DNA from: an uncultured Collinsella sp.
Lineage (GTDB): Bacteria; Actinomycetota; Coriobacteriia; Coriobacteriales; Coriobacteriaceae
Assembly: GCA_902475825.1 (NCBI GenBank)
Contig: CABSBA010000010.1
Span: forward strand, 1 to 18,181
Length of the DNA stretch: 18,181 bases
Direction of reading: 5' to 3'
Shown in pieces: positions 1-7,831 of the stretch (position 1 is its first letter; the number at the start of each line of letters is the position of its first letter). A program made the position numbers and the translations under genes. The notes beneath the pieces were generated by a model that was not told the origin of the DNA, ran no database searches, and saw nothing but the letters and a program-made list of their open reading frames with translations.

Positions 1-18
1 AATTCCGGGGCTAATCGG

Positions 19-92
<74 letters not shown>

Positions 93-104
93 AAGCTTTT
101 GTTT

Positions 105-127
105 GTTGCGCTGCTCTCGCTCGCAAC
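105..127 (-). repeat. Hairpin in the tRNA-Pro leader
   Basis: There is a perfect 6-bp inverted repeat, GTTGCG (105-110) and CGCAAC (122-127), with an 11-base loop. It lies between the candidate promoter and the 5' end of tRNA-Pro, so it would be in the precursor removed by RNase P. No T run follows it in either direction, so it is not an intrinsic terminator. It may be chance or a processing structure. Confidence 0.3.
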
Positions 128-134
128 AGGGAGT

Positions 135-164
135 ATATTAACCCGAAACTTTGCCCTTGTGCAA
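135..164 (-). promoter_or_regulatory. Candidate promoter for tRNA-Pro
   Basis: On the minus strand there is a -35-like TTGCAC (plus 159-164) and an 18-base spacer to TAATAT (135-140). TATACT at 132-137 is an alternative -10, but its spacing would be too long. Transcription would start about 35 bases before the tRNA. The -35 resembles the TTGCAT of the better tRNA-Ala promoter in this window. The match is partial and could be chance. Confidence 0.35.
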
Positions 165-172
165 GAACTTTT

Positions 173-1387
173 TTACAAATTTTGAAGCAAGTCCAAAATT
201 GTATCTGCGAGCTGGGGTTTTGTTAGCACGGGAAGTTCTTGCGTGCCCGCTGCACTCACGATCCAGGCCTTGTTGGTATCGGTTCCAAAGCCCGAATCGG
301 CGCGCGAGACATCGTTGGCGATAATGGCATCGCAACCCTTGCGGGCGAGCTTTCGCTGCGCGTACTCCACGACGCTATCGGTCTCGGCCGCAAAGCCGAT
401 CACGCACCGCTCCCCCTTCTGGCGCGAGAGCTCGGCCAAGATATCGACCGTCTCGACCAGTTCGATGTGATCCAATCGTTCGTTGGCCTTTTTGAGCTTA
501 TGGTCGGCAGGGGCTGCGGGGGTGTAGTCGGCGACGGCGGCCGCGCAAAAGGCTGCATCGGCCGTCTGAAAGGCGCCCAGAGCCGCCTGCAGCATTTCAG
601 CGGCGGTCTGCACGCGCACGCACTCCACGCCGCGGGGAACATCGAGCGATGTCGGCCCCAGCACAAGCGTAACCGCAGCACCGCGGCGAGCGGCCTCCCC
701 CGCCAGGGAGATGCCCATCTTGCCCGACGACCGGTTGCCGATGAAGCGCACAGGGTCGATCGGTTCGTGCGTGGGGCCGGCGGTAATGACGATGCGCTTG
801 CCTGCCAGGTCCTGGGGCGCGGGGTTCAGCACCTCGCAGACGGCCTCGACGATGTCCTCGGGCTCGCTCATGCGTCCCGTGTCCACGTCACCGCAGGCAA
901 GGTAGCCGCTGCCGGGCCCCACCACATGGATACCGCGCTTGCGCAGCGTGGCCATGTTGGCCTGCGTTGCCGGTGCCTTCCACATGCCGTTGTTCATAGC
1001 GGGTGCGACCACGATGGGGCGCGGCGTGGCAAGCAGTGTAGTGGAGATAAGGTCATCGGCGATGCCGTTTGCCATCTTTGCGATGATATTGGCCGTCGCG
1101 GGCGCCACGACCACCAGATCGGGCTCCTGCGCCAGCGAAATGTGGTGGATGGGGTCGGAAGGGTCGTCGAACAGGCCCACGGCGACCGGCTCGTTGGTGA
1201 GCGCACGGAAGGTGAGCGGGCCCACAAACTCGGTGGCATGCTCGCTCATAACGACCTTGACGCGCGCGCCGCGCTTTTGCAGCAGGCGCACGATATTGCA
1301 CGACTTATAGGCGGCGATCCCGCCGGCAATGCCCAGCAGGATCGTTTTTCCCTCAAGTTGCATTGAATTGTTGGATGCCGCCGTCAT
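173..1387 (-). CDS. coaBC: Bifunctional CoaBC: phosphopantothenoylcysteine decarboxylase / phosphopantothenate-cysteine ligase
   Basis: A cytosolic two-step enzyme of coenzyme A synthesis. The CoaB part joins cysteine to 4'-phosphopantothenate, using CTP in most bacteria, and the FMN-dependent CoaC part decarboxylates the product to 4'-phosphopantetheine. At 404 aa it matches the usual length of about 400. The N-terminal flavoprotein half has GIAGGIAAYK near residue 20, catalytic His82 in HHISLA, PAMNNGMW near 129-136 and Cys165 in ACGDVDTGRM. The CoaB half begins near residue 197 with ITAGPTHEPIDPVRFIGNRS, including the conserved Asn218, and later AAAVADYTP and KLKK. The start at 1387 has AAGGA about 9 bases upstream and lies 2 bases after the stop of the zinc-ribbon gene, so the two are probably coupled. 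It is the last protein gene of the run. All catalytic motifs are intact. Confidence 0.97.
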   Translation of the reverse strand: MTAASNNSMQLEGKTILLGIAGGIAAYKSCNIVRLLQKRGARVKVVMSEHATEFVGPLTFRALTNEPVAVGLFDDPSDPIHHISLAQEPDLVVVAPATANIIAKMANGIADDLISTTLLATPRPIVVAPAMNNGMWKAPATQANMATLRKRGIHVVGPGSGYLACGDVDTGRMSEPEDIVEAVCEVLNPAPQDLAGKRIVITAGPTHEPIDPVRFIGNRSSGKMGISLAGEAARRGAAVTLVLGPTSLDVPRGVECVRVQTAAEMLQAALGAFQTADAAFCAAAVADYTPAAPADHKLKKANERLDHIELVETVDILAELSRQKGERCVIGFAAETDSVVEYAQRKLARKGCDAIIANDVSRADSGFGTDTNKAWIVSAAGTQELPVLTKPQLADTILDLLQNL

Positions 1388-1389
1388 CG

Positions 1390-2109
1390 TTAGGCTTCCT
1401 TGCTGGGGAGCACGAGCAGGCGGTGGCAGTACGGGCAGTGCGTAATCTCGCTACCGTCGTGGTTGAGGTCGCTCATGGACGACGCCTGCAGCGCGGTGTG
1501 GCAGACCGTGGGGATGTTGCCCTTGATGGTCTCGACGGCCAGGCCGCGGAACTGCTTGAGCAGGCGCTCATAATCGGTGAGCACGTCGGTCGGCAGCGTG
1601 GCGGCAAGCGCGGTGCGCTCCTTGGTGGCGGCATCAATCTGAGCCTGGAGGTCGGCGGCCTTGGCGCGGGCAGCCTTGGTATCTGCCTTCACGCCCTCCT
1701 CGAACTTGGCGATGATGGCCTGCGCGCGAGCCTCGCGGTCGAGCGCCTCCTTGTGGGCGACGACGACGTCCTTGCGGGTGTGCTCGATCTTGTCCAGACG
1801 CTTGGCCAGGGTGGCGAGCTCGTTCTCCAGGTCCTGAACCTCGCGGTAGTCAGAGCCGTCAACGTGGCGCTTCTTGGTGGCCTCGATGGCGTTATTGGTC
1901 TGGATCTCGGTGGTGTTGAGATCGTCGAGCTCAATATCCAGGTCCTTGCGCTGGGCGTAGAGCTTGGTCATCTCGGCCTTGAGCTTCACATAGGTCTTGC
2001 GCTTGGAAGCGAGCTCCTTGAGCTCCGGCATATTGGCAAGTTCGCTCTTGTTGCGGGCGAGCTCCAAATCGATCTGTTGCAGCTTGAGTAGCGTAGCGCC
2101 GGCGCTCAT
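1390..2109 (-). CDS. Coiled-coil protein with C-terminal zinc ribbon (DUF164 / zf-RING_7 type)
   Basis: The 239-aa protein is mostly a long, charged helical coiled coil (about residues 5-180, rich in Lys, Glu, Ala and Leu). It ends in a short ribbon with CPYCHRLL at residues 225-231. This layout matches the DUF164/CT398-like family, thought to bind nucleic acid or act as a scaffold, with no settled function. In the family the ribbon normally has two CxxC pairs. Here the first pair is degenerate: only Cys203 (in PTVCHTA) remains and the partner position is Pro. The start at 2109 is chosen over an in-frame ATG at 2145 because AAGGAGAG lies about 7 bases upstream and the start overlaps the NIF3 stop as ATGA. 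The product call is firm at family level only. Confidence 0.85.
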   Translation of the reverse strand: MSAGATLLKLQQIDLELARNKSELANMPELKELASKRKTYVKLKAEMTKLYAQRKDLDIELDDLNTTEIQTNNAIEATKKRHVDGSDYREVQDLENELATLAKRLDKIEHTRKDVVVAHKEALDREARAQAIIAKFEEGVKADTKAARAKAADLQAQIDAATKERTALAATLPTDVLTDYERLLKQFRGLAVETIKGNIPTVCHTALQASSMSDLNHDGSEITHCPYCHRLLVLPSKEA

Positions 2110-2915
2110 AAGTTCTCTCCTTTTGTCACAGTCCACCATTGGCAAGGGTTCAGTATTTTAATCGCATGAAGGGGGTCGACCCCGGCATCAACTGCAGAGT
2201 TCATCAAGATATCAACGAACGGCTCCTCGGAGCGGTCGTGGCCGAGCAAGATCACCGGTAGCCCGCGCAAGGCAAGGTCTTGCGCCACATGGTAGCCCGC
2301 CTCGCCCGTCACGATGACATCTGCGCCTGAGGCGATGGCGAGCTCTCCAAAGTCGCCGAGGGAGCCGCCCAGAATGGCGACGGTGCGGCACGGGCGATCT
2401 GCTTCTCCCCACACACGCGGGTCGCTGCCGAAGGCCGTGGCAGCGAGGGTGGCAAGATCGCGCAGCGTGCACGGGTCGTTGATCATTGCAAGCGCGCCCA
2501 GGCCGGTGACCTCGGGGTCGTCCACGTGCTCCAGCGAGCTCACGGGCTCAGCGCCCAGCAGCTCGCTCAGGCAGGTGCGCGCTTCGTGCGAGCGGTCCAG
2601 ATTGGTGTGGAGCGAGATAATGCTCACGCCGCAGCGGGCGGCCTCAAACAGCGCTGCGCTGCACTGGGGGCGCGTCGCATCCGCCGGGCAAAACGCCTCA
2701 GGCGCCTTGATGTAGATGGGATGATGCGTGAGCAACACGTTGGTACCGGCCTCCAAGGCGCGGTGCACGTTGGCCCTGGTAGCGTCGAGCGCACAGGCCA
2801 CGCCACGGATCTCGTCGTCGGGATCGCCAACGGATAAGCCTACGTGGTCCCAGGGCTCGGCGTCCGTTTTGGGATAGCGTGCCAGCAGGGCCCGCTCGAG
2901 CTCGGCGACAATCAT
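2106..2915 (-). CDS. NIF3 / YqfO family dinuclear metal protein (GTP cyclohydrolase I type 2 homolog)
   Basis: This 269-aa protein is a member of the widespread NIF3-like family, which forms ring-shaped oligomers with a dinuclear metal site. The true cellular role is not settled, although it is often labelled a GTP cyclohydrolase type 2 homolog. Visible metal-site motifs are His64-His65 in LLTHHPIY, Asp107 in SLHTNLDRS, and His226 and Glu230 in LLGHDRSEEPF. The length matches the short form without the inserted PII-like domain. Translation could open further upstream, but those residues lie inside the preceding gene and look unlike the family. The ATG at 2915 overlaps the desulfurase stop as ATGA, and MIVAELERAL begins the family fold. 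The upstream SD is weak (TAGGTG), so coupling to the preceding gene is likely. Confidence 0.92.
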   Translation of the reverse strand: MIVAELERALLARYPKTDAEPWDHVGLSVGDPDDEIRGVACALDATRANVHRALEAGTNVLLTHHPIYIKAPEAFCPADATRPQCSAALFEAARCGVSIISLHTNLDRSHEARTCLSELLGAEPVSSLEHVDDPEVTGLGALAMINDPCTLRDLATLAATAFGSDPRVWGEADRPCRTVAILGGSLGDFGELAIASGADVIVTGEAGYHVAQDLALRGLPVILLGHDRSEEPFVDILMNSAVDAGVDPLHAIKILNPCQWWTVTKGENL

Positions 2916-4090
2916 GCGGCACCTACGATCGAGAGCAGCGTCTGGGCAAAGTCGTCCAGATCGCCCGGATTCACGCGGTCGTCGAAGGAAATGCGCAGCG
3001 CGCCCAGCGCCTGCTCGCGACCGATGCCCATCGCGCTCAAAACATGGCTGGGATCCATGCTGCCGCTCGAGCATGCCGAGCCTGCCGATACCTCAAAGCC
3101 GGCGGCATCGAGCTTGATGATGAGCTCCTCGGAGTCCATGCCGTCAATGTATATCGATACCATGCCGGGCAGACGGTCGGCATGCGCGTAGTCACCCATG
3201 GTGGCGTGAATGCGCGGGTGGGCCGTAAGCGTGGCGTAGAGCTTGTCGGAAAGGGCTTGCAGCTTCTCGCGCTCCTCGGCCACATGGGGTGCCAGCGTAC
3301 GCGCGGCGGCGGCAAAGGCCAGCTGTGTGCGCAGGTCCTGCGTGCCGGCGCGACGTCCGGCTTCCTGTCCGCCGCCAAAGATGCGGGGGCGCAGCGGCGT
3401 GCGGTTCTTAAGGTAGAGCGCGCCGGATGCCACAGGGCCGCCGATCTTATGCGCGGCAACGGTCATAGCATCGACTCCCAACTCGGTGGCATCGAGCGGA
3501 ATATGCAAGTAGCCCTGGATGGCATCGGTGTGGAACAGGGCACCCACGGTATGCGCGGCGGCGGTCAGCTCGCGGATGGGCTGCACCACACCGGTCTCGT
3601 TGTTGGCTGCCATGATGCTCACGAGTGCGACGTCGTCGCCGAGCAAGTCGTTCAGCGCGGCGGTCTCGATGTAGCCCGCACGGCAGGGCTGCACCAGATC
3701 GACGGTAAAGCCGGCGGCGCGCAGCAGCGGCAGGTTGTCAAGGATCGAATCGTGCTCAATCGCCGACACGATCACGCGGTCGCGCTTGCGATCGCGCTGA
3801 CGAGCGCCCTCGGCAAGTCCGAGCAGCGCCAGCTGGTTTGCCTCGGTGCCGCCGTTGGTCAGGACGATCTCGGACGGGCGGACGCGCGCGCCAAAGCTGT
3901 GGGCGATCTCGCGACGTGCAACCTCCAGGCGCGCGGCGGCCTTACGTCCGAGCGAGTGCAGCGAGTTAGGGTTAACGCCCGCAAGCTCGCTTTCATCGTA
4001 CTCACGCTGGGCAAGGAGCGCCTCGGCGCGCATGGGCGTCGAGGCGGCATAGTCAAGATTCACGGGTATGCGGTTTTGACCTGCGGTCAT
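2912..4090 (-). CDS. Cysteine desulfurase, NifS/IscS-type, PLP-dependent
   Basis: Removes sulfur from L-cysteine as a persulfide, giving alanine, to supply Fe-S clusters or thio-modified tRNA and cofactors. The 392-aa class V aminotransferase fold is complete. It has LDYAASTPM at the start, the phosphate-binding GTEANQ near 81-86, His113 in IEHDSI, Asp189 in HTDA, PLP lysine Lys215 in AAHKIGGP, GGGQEAGRRAGT near 239-250, and the active-site Cys340 in SAGSACSSG. The Cys lies in a short, well-conserved loop, typical of the IscS/NifS group. The start has AGGAGG 11 bases upstream, and that SD overlaps the TAG stop of rpe. No IscU, MnmA or ThiI gene is adjacent, so the sulfur acceptor cannot be told from the window and I give no gene symbol. 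Confidence 0.95.
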   Translation of the reverse strand: MTAGQNRIPVNLDYAASTPMRAEALLAQREYDESELAGVNPNSLHSLGRKAAARLEVARREIAHSFGARVRPSEIVLTNGGTEANQLALLGLAEGARQRDRKRDRVIVSAIEHDSILDNLPLLRAAGFTVDLVQPCRAGYIETAALNDLLGDDVALVSIMAANNETGVVQPIRELTAAAHTVGALFHTDAIQGYLHIPLDATELGVDAMTVAAHKIGGPVASGALYLKNRTPLRPRIFGGGQEAGRRAGTQDLRTQLAFAAAARTLAPHVAEEREKLQALSDKLYATLTAHPRIHATMGDYAHADRLPGMVSIYIDGMDSEELIIKLDAAGFEVSAGSACSSGSMDPSHVLSAMGIGREQALGALRISFDDRVNPGDLDDFAQTLLSIVGAA

Positions 4091-4105
4091 AAGGGTTTAT
4101 GCCTC

Positions 4106-4768
4106 CTATGCAGCCTCATTGCCCAGCTTCTGCAGCAGTGCAACCTCGGCGGCGGGATCTTCGGACTTAAATACGGCGGAGCCGGCTACGAGCACGTTGG
4201 CGCCGGCCTTGACGACCTCGGCGATGTTCTTGGAAGAGATACCGCCATCGACCTCGATGAGGGGCGACACGCCGTGGCGTTCGCACATGGCCTTGAGCTC
4301 GTGGAGCTTTGCGATGGTGCCCGGGATAAAGCTCTGGCCGCCAAAGCCGGGGTTCACGCTCATCAACAGCACCATATCGACGACGTCGATGATGCTCTCG
4401 AGTACGCACACGGGGGTGGCGGGGTTGAGCACCACACCGGCCTTGACACCGCGCTGCTGCAGATGCGTGAGCGTGCGGTGCAGGTGCGTGGAGGCTTCGT
4501 AGTGCACGGTGATCATATCGGCACCGGCATCGGCATACCAATCGACGGTCTCGTCGGGATTCGACACCATCAGGTGCGCGTCGACCGGCACGTCAGTTGA
4601 GCGCTTGACGGCCTTGAGGATATCAACGCCAAAGGTGAGGTTGCCGGTAAAGTGACCGTCCATGACGTCAAAGTGCACGTAGTCGGCGCCGGCGATCTTG
4701 TCGAGCTCGCCCTTGAGGTTGGCCATATCGGCCGAAAGGACGGACGGAGCGATTTTAATGGAACCCAT
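4106..4768 (-). CDS. rpe: Ribulose-phosphate 3-epimerase
   Basis: Interconverts D-ribulose 5-phosphate and D-xylulose 5-phosphate in the pentose phosphate pathway. At 220 aa it is the usual size for this TIM barrel. All marks of the active site are visible: APSVLSAD near the start, VHFDVMDGHF with metal ligands His32 and Asp34, DAHLMV with His65, VNPGFGGQSF near 138-147, and IEVDGGI with the second catalytic acid Asp174, followed by the phosphate-binding AGSAVF. AGAAAGG lies about 8 bases before the ATG. It follows gpsA by 18 bases. No anomalies were seen. Confidence 0.97.
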   Translation of the reverse strand: MGSIKIAPSVLSADMANLKGELDKIAGADYVHFDVMDGHFTGNLTFGVDILKAVKRSTDVPVDAHLMVSNPDETVDWYADAGADMITVHYEASTHLHRTLTHLQQRGVKAGVVLNPATPVCVLESIIDVVDMVLLMSVNPGFGGQSFIPGTIAKLHELKAMCERHGVSPLIEVDGGISSKNIAEVVKAGANVLVAGSAVFKSEDPAAEVALLQKLGNEAA

Positions 4769-4786
4769 GGTAGTAGCCTTTCTGCA

Positions 4787-5794
4787 CTAGTCGGTGAGTC
4801 CGTAGAACTCTTGCGATGGGACGCGGTCGGTGAGAATTTCGAGCGCCCTATCCAAAGTAACACCGTTGTAGAGCGTTTGCTCCACGGCAAAGGTGAGCGG
4901 AATGTCTACGCCCAGTGAACGGGCGAGCTCGCTGACGCTGCGGGCCGCGACGGCGCCCTCGACCACCATATGCGTGCGGGCCTGGTACTCGTCGAGCGAC
5001 ACGCCGTGGGCAAACTCGTAGCCAAAGGTGCGGTTGCGCGAATGCTCCGAGGTACAGGTGGCGATGAGGTCGCCCATGCCGGCAAGGCCCATGCAAGTCA
5101 TGGCCTGGCCGCCGCGGGCGTGCACCAGGCGGCTGATCTCGGCCAGGCCGCGCGTCATGATAAGGGCGAGCGTGTTGTCGCCCGCGCCGGAGCCGGCGGA
5201 AATGCCGCACACGATGGCGATGACGTTTTTCATGGCGCCGCAAACCTCGACGCCGGTCATGTCCTGCGACAGATAGATGCGGAAGCCCGTGGATAGGAGC
5301 AGGTCCTTAAAGGTCTCCCCTATCTGCGGATCTTTGCTGGCGATGACGGCGGCAGAGAGCCCGCCGCGGCAGATCTCCTCGGCATGGTTGGGGCCCGAGA
5401 GCGCCGCCACGCGCGCCTCGTTGCCGATCTCGCTGGCGATGACCTCGCTCATGAGCAGGCCGGAATCGGGCTCAATGCCCTTGGTGAGGCAGAGTACCGG
5501 GGTGTCGGTGGCGATACAGGGTGCTGCCTGATGACATACGCTGCGCAGGTGCGTGGAGGGCACGGCAAAGATGATGACATCGGCGCCCTCGAGTGCCTGC
5601 GACAGGTCCGTGGTGGCGACGACGTTGCCGGGCAGCTCATATCCCACCAGATACCGGGGATTGCGGTGCTCGCCATTGATGCCGGCGGCCGTCTGCTCGC
5701 TATGGGCCCACATGGTCACGCGCTCGGCTCGAGCGGCGGCAAGGCCGGCGACGGCGGTTCCCCAGGAGCCGGAGCCAATCAGCGCAACATTCAT
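4787..5794 (-). CDS. gpsA: Glycerol-3-phosphate dehydrogenase [NAD(P)+]
   Basis: Reduces dihydroxyacetone phosphate to sn-glycerol 3-phosphate, the backbone for membrane phospholipids. The 335-aa cytosolic protein has the N-terminal dinucleotide fold (LIGSGSWGTA at 5-14), VPSTH near 79, Lys105 in LTKGIE, LSGPNHAEEI near 132-141, the catalytic Lys189 in GAMKNVIAI, and GMGDLIATCTSEHSRNRTFG in the C-terminal helical domain. AGGAGAG precedes the start by about 5 bases. It is directly downstream of plsY, which uses its product, so substrate supply and first acylation are encoded together. Confidence 0.97.
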   Translation of the reverse strand: MNVALIGSGSWGTAVAGLAAARAERVTMWAHSEQTAAGINGEHRNPRYLVGYELPGNVVATTDLSQALEGADVIIFAVPSTHLRSVCHQAAPCIATDTPVLCLTKGIEPDSGLLMSEVIASEIGNEARVAALSGPNHAEEICRGGLSAAVIASKDPQIGETFKDLLLSTGFRIYLSQDMTGVEVCGAMKNVIAIVCGISAGSGAGDNTLALIMTRGLAEISRLVHARGGQAMTCMGLAGMGDLIATCTSEHSRNRTFGYEFAHGVSLDEYQARTHMVVEGAVAARSVSELARSLGVDIPLTFAVEQTLYNGVTLDRALEILTDRVPSQEFYGLTD

Positions 5795-5810
5795 GACTCT
5801 CTCCTACTTC

Positions 5811-6494
5811 CTACTTATCGTCGGGTTCGGTGACGCGCTTGGTAAACGAGAGCTTGGACTCCTTACCCGTCATGAGCTTTTTGATGTTCGCGCGATGGGC
5901 CCACACCACGGTGATGCCGATCATCGCCATGCAAAACTTAAGGCCTAGGCTGCCGTACGGAAAGACCGCGCAGACGGCGATGGGAAGACCGATGGCCGCG
6001 GCAAGCGAGCCTACCGACACAAACTTGGTGATGGCGACGGCCACGATGAACATGCCCAGCAGCGAAAGACCGATGGGCCAGTACCAGGCGAGGATAACGC
6101 CCAAGCCCACGGCGATACCCTTGCCGCCATGGAAGTTGAGGTAGGGAGAAAAGATGTGCCCCCACACCGCAGCCAGGCAGATGACGCCGAGCATCCAGTC
6201 GCCGGGGGCTCCAGGCGCCATGATGCTCACAGGGAAGCCATAGCCCACGCCCGCGATAAGCGGACGGGCGATAAGAACGCAGATAGCGCCCTTAAGGCAG
6301 TCGAGCAGCAGCGTGAGCGCGGCCACCTTGGGGCCGGCTACGCGCAGGGCGTTGGTGGTGCCGATGTTGCCGGAGCCCGCCTTGCGAATATCGGTGTGGT
6401 TGAACACGCGGCCCAGGATCAAGCCAAACGGAATCGCTCCGATAAAGAACGAGACCACGGCGCAGATGGCGGTCAGCAGAATCGGATTATGCAT
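5811..6494 (-). CDS. plsY: Glycerol-3-phosphate acyltransferase PlsY (acyl-phosphate dependent)
   Basis: A polytopic inner-membrane enzyme that transfers an acyl group from acyl-phosphate to glycerol 3-phosphate, giving lysophosphatidate. The 227-aa sequence has several hydrophobic helices and the three family motifs: GSGNIGTTNALR near 41-52, the loop HIFSPYLNFHGGKGIA in the middle, and AHRANIKKLMTGKESKL near the C-terminus. The start overlaps the end of der by 8 bases, and AAGGAG sits 7 bases upstream inside der. PlsX, which makes the acyl-phosphate, is not in the window. Confidence 0.97.
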   Translation of the reverse strand: MHNPILLTAICAVVSFFIGAIPFGLILGRVFNHTDIRKAGSGNIGTTNALRVAGPKVAALTLLLDCLKGAICVLIARPLIAGVGYGFPVSIMAPGAPGDWMLGVICLAAVWGHIFSPYLNFHGGKGIAVGLGVILAWYWPIGLSLLGMFIVAVAITKFVSVGSLAAAIGLPIAVCAVFPYGSLGLKFCMAMIGITVVWAHRANIKKLMTGKESKLSFTKRVTEPDDK

Positions 6495-7821
6495 CCTTTT
6501 GCTCCTTCTTCCTAAAGAAGAGTCGAATGGGCGTGCCGGAAAAATCGAAGGTCGAGCGCATACGGTTCTCCACGTAGCGCTGATAGGTGTCGTTGACCAG
6601 GTCGCTGTGGTTGACGAAGAACGTAAACGTCGGCGGGTTGACGCCCGTCTGGGTCACGTAGTGCATGCGCAGGCGACGCTTGCCGTCCACCACGGTATGG
6701 CCAAACTCGCGCAGGTCGGTGAGGAACGTGTTGAGGCGCGAGGTGGTGATCTTTTGCGAGCGCGTCTTTTCAGCCGCGTCGACCATCGCCCAAATCTTCT
6801 CGACGCTGCGGCCGGTCAGGGCCGAGATGCGCAGGTACTGGGCCCAGGGAGCCATGACGCCCAGACGGCGGTCGACGGTCTCCATGCAGGCCTCGCGCTT
6901 GCGGTCGTCGTCGAGCAGATCCCACTTGTTGAGCAGCACCACGATGGCGCAGCCGCGCTCGATGGCCAAGCCCATGACCTTCTGGTCCTGCTCGGTGACG
7001 CCCACGGAGGCGTCGACGACGAGCAACGCCACGTCGGCGCGGTCGATGGCGCGCAGACCGCGGACCATGGAGTAGTACTCGATGTTTTCGTACACGGTGC
7101 TCTTCTTGCGAATGCCCGCGGTGTCGACCATGCGGTAATGCCTACCGTCGCGCTCGACGACGGTGTCGATGGCATCGCGCGTGGTGCCGGCGATGTTGGA
7201 CACGATGGAACGGTCGGCGCCCAGGATGCGGTTGAACAGCGAGGACTTACCGGCGTTGGGGCGGCCGATGATGGCCACGTTGAGCGCATCGGGGAACTCG
7301 TCGGCGACCTCGTCCTCCTCCTCGGGCAACAGGGCCACGATGTCGTCGAGCAGATCGCCCGTGCCGTGGCCGTGCAGGGCCGAGAGCGGCGTGGGCTCAC
7401 CAACGCCGAGCGAATAGAACTCCCAGATGTTGTCGTTTTCGCGGTCGGGGTTGTCGAGCTTGTTCACCAGCAGAAAGACCGGCTTGTCGCAGCGCTTGAG
7501 CATGCGGGCGACCGACTCGTCCTCCTCGGTGACGCCGGTGCGGCCGTCGACCACAAACAGGATGACGGCGGCTTCCTCGGCGGCGGCGAGGGCCTGGTCG
7601 CGGATGGACGTGGCAAAGACGTCATCGCTCTTGAGCGGCTCGATGCCTCCCGTGTCGACGATGGTGAACTCGCGACCGTTCCAATCGGCCGTGTGGTATG
7701 AGCGGTCGCGCGTGACGCCGCGGGACTCGTGGACGATGGCGTCCGAGGTCTGGGCCAGGCGGTTAACGAGCGTGGACTTGCCCACGTTGGGGCGTCCGAC
7801 GACGGCGACGATAGGTTTCAT
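6487..7821 (-). CDS. der: Ribosome-assembly GTPase Der (EngA)
   Basis: An essential GTPase with two G domains in tandem that acts in assembly of the 50S subunit. At 444 aa it has the family length. G domain 1 has GRPNVGKST (9-17), VDTGG (55-59) and NKLD (120-123). G domain 2 has GRPNAGKSS (186-194), a later DTAGI and NKWDLL. The C-terminal KH-like domain ends in the typical PIRLFFRKK. AAAGGAGAG lies about 6 bases before the ATG and directly follows the TAA stop of the radical SAM gene. Both G domains look intact. Confidence 0.98.
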   Translation of the reverse strand: MKPIVAVVGRPNVGKSTLVNRLAQTSDAIVHESRGVTRDRSYHTADWNGREFTIVDTGGIEPLKSDDVFATSIRDQALAAAEEAAVILFVVDGRTGVTEEDESVARMLKRCDKPVFLLVNKLDNPDRENDNIWEFYSLGVGEPTPLSALHGHGTGDLLDDIVALLPEEEDEVADEFPDALNVAIIGRPNAGKSSLFNRILGADRSIVSNIAGTTRDAIDTVVERDGRHYRMVDTAGIRKKSTVYENIEYYSMVRGLRAIDRADVALLVVDASVGVTEQDQKVMGLAIERGCAIVVLLNKWDLLDDDRKREACMETVDRRLGVMAPWAQYLRISALTGRSVEKIWAMVDAAEKTRSQKITTSRLNTFLTDLREFGHTVVDGKRRLRMHYVTQTGVNPPTFTFFVNHSDLVNDTYQRYVENRMRSTFDFSGTPIRLFFRKKEQKDA

Positions 7822-7831
7822 CTGCTCTCCT

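Noticed and set aside
138..335. 65-aa minus-strand frame at the end of coaBC
   Set aside because: It overlaps coaBC in another frame, has no domain and no SD, and reads as an Arg-rich shadow.
2879..4600. Very long open frames on the plus strand opposite real genes, for example 573 aa here, 462 aa at 6313-7701, 433 aa at 7979-9280 and 375 aa at 239-1366
   Set aside because: They lie antisense to genes with clear family motifs, have no recognisable domains and no convincing SD. GC-rich codon use keeps the opposite strand free of stops.
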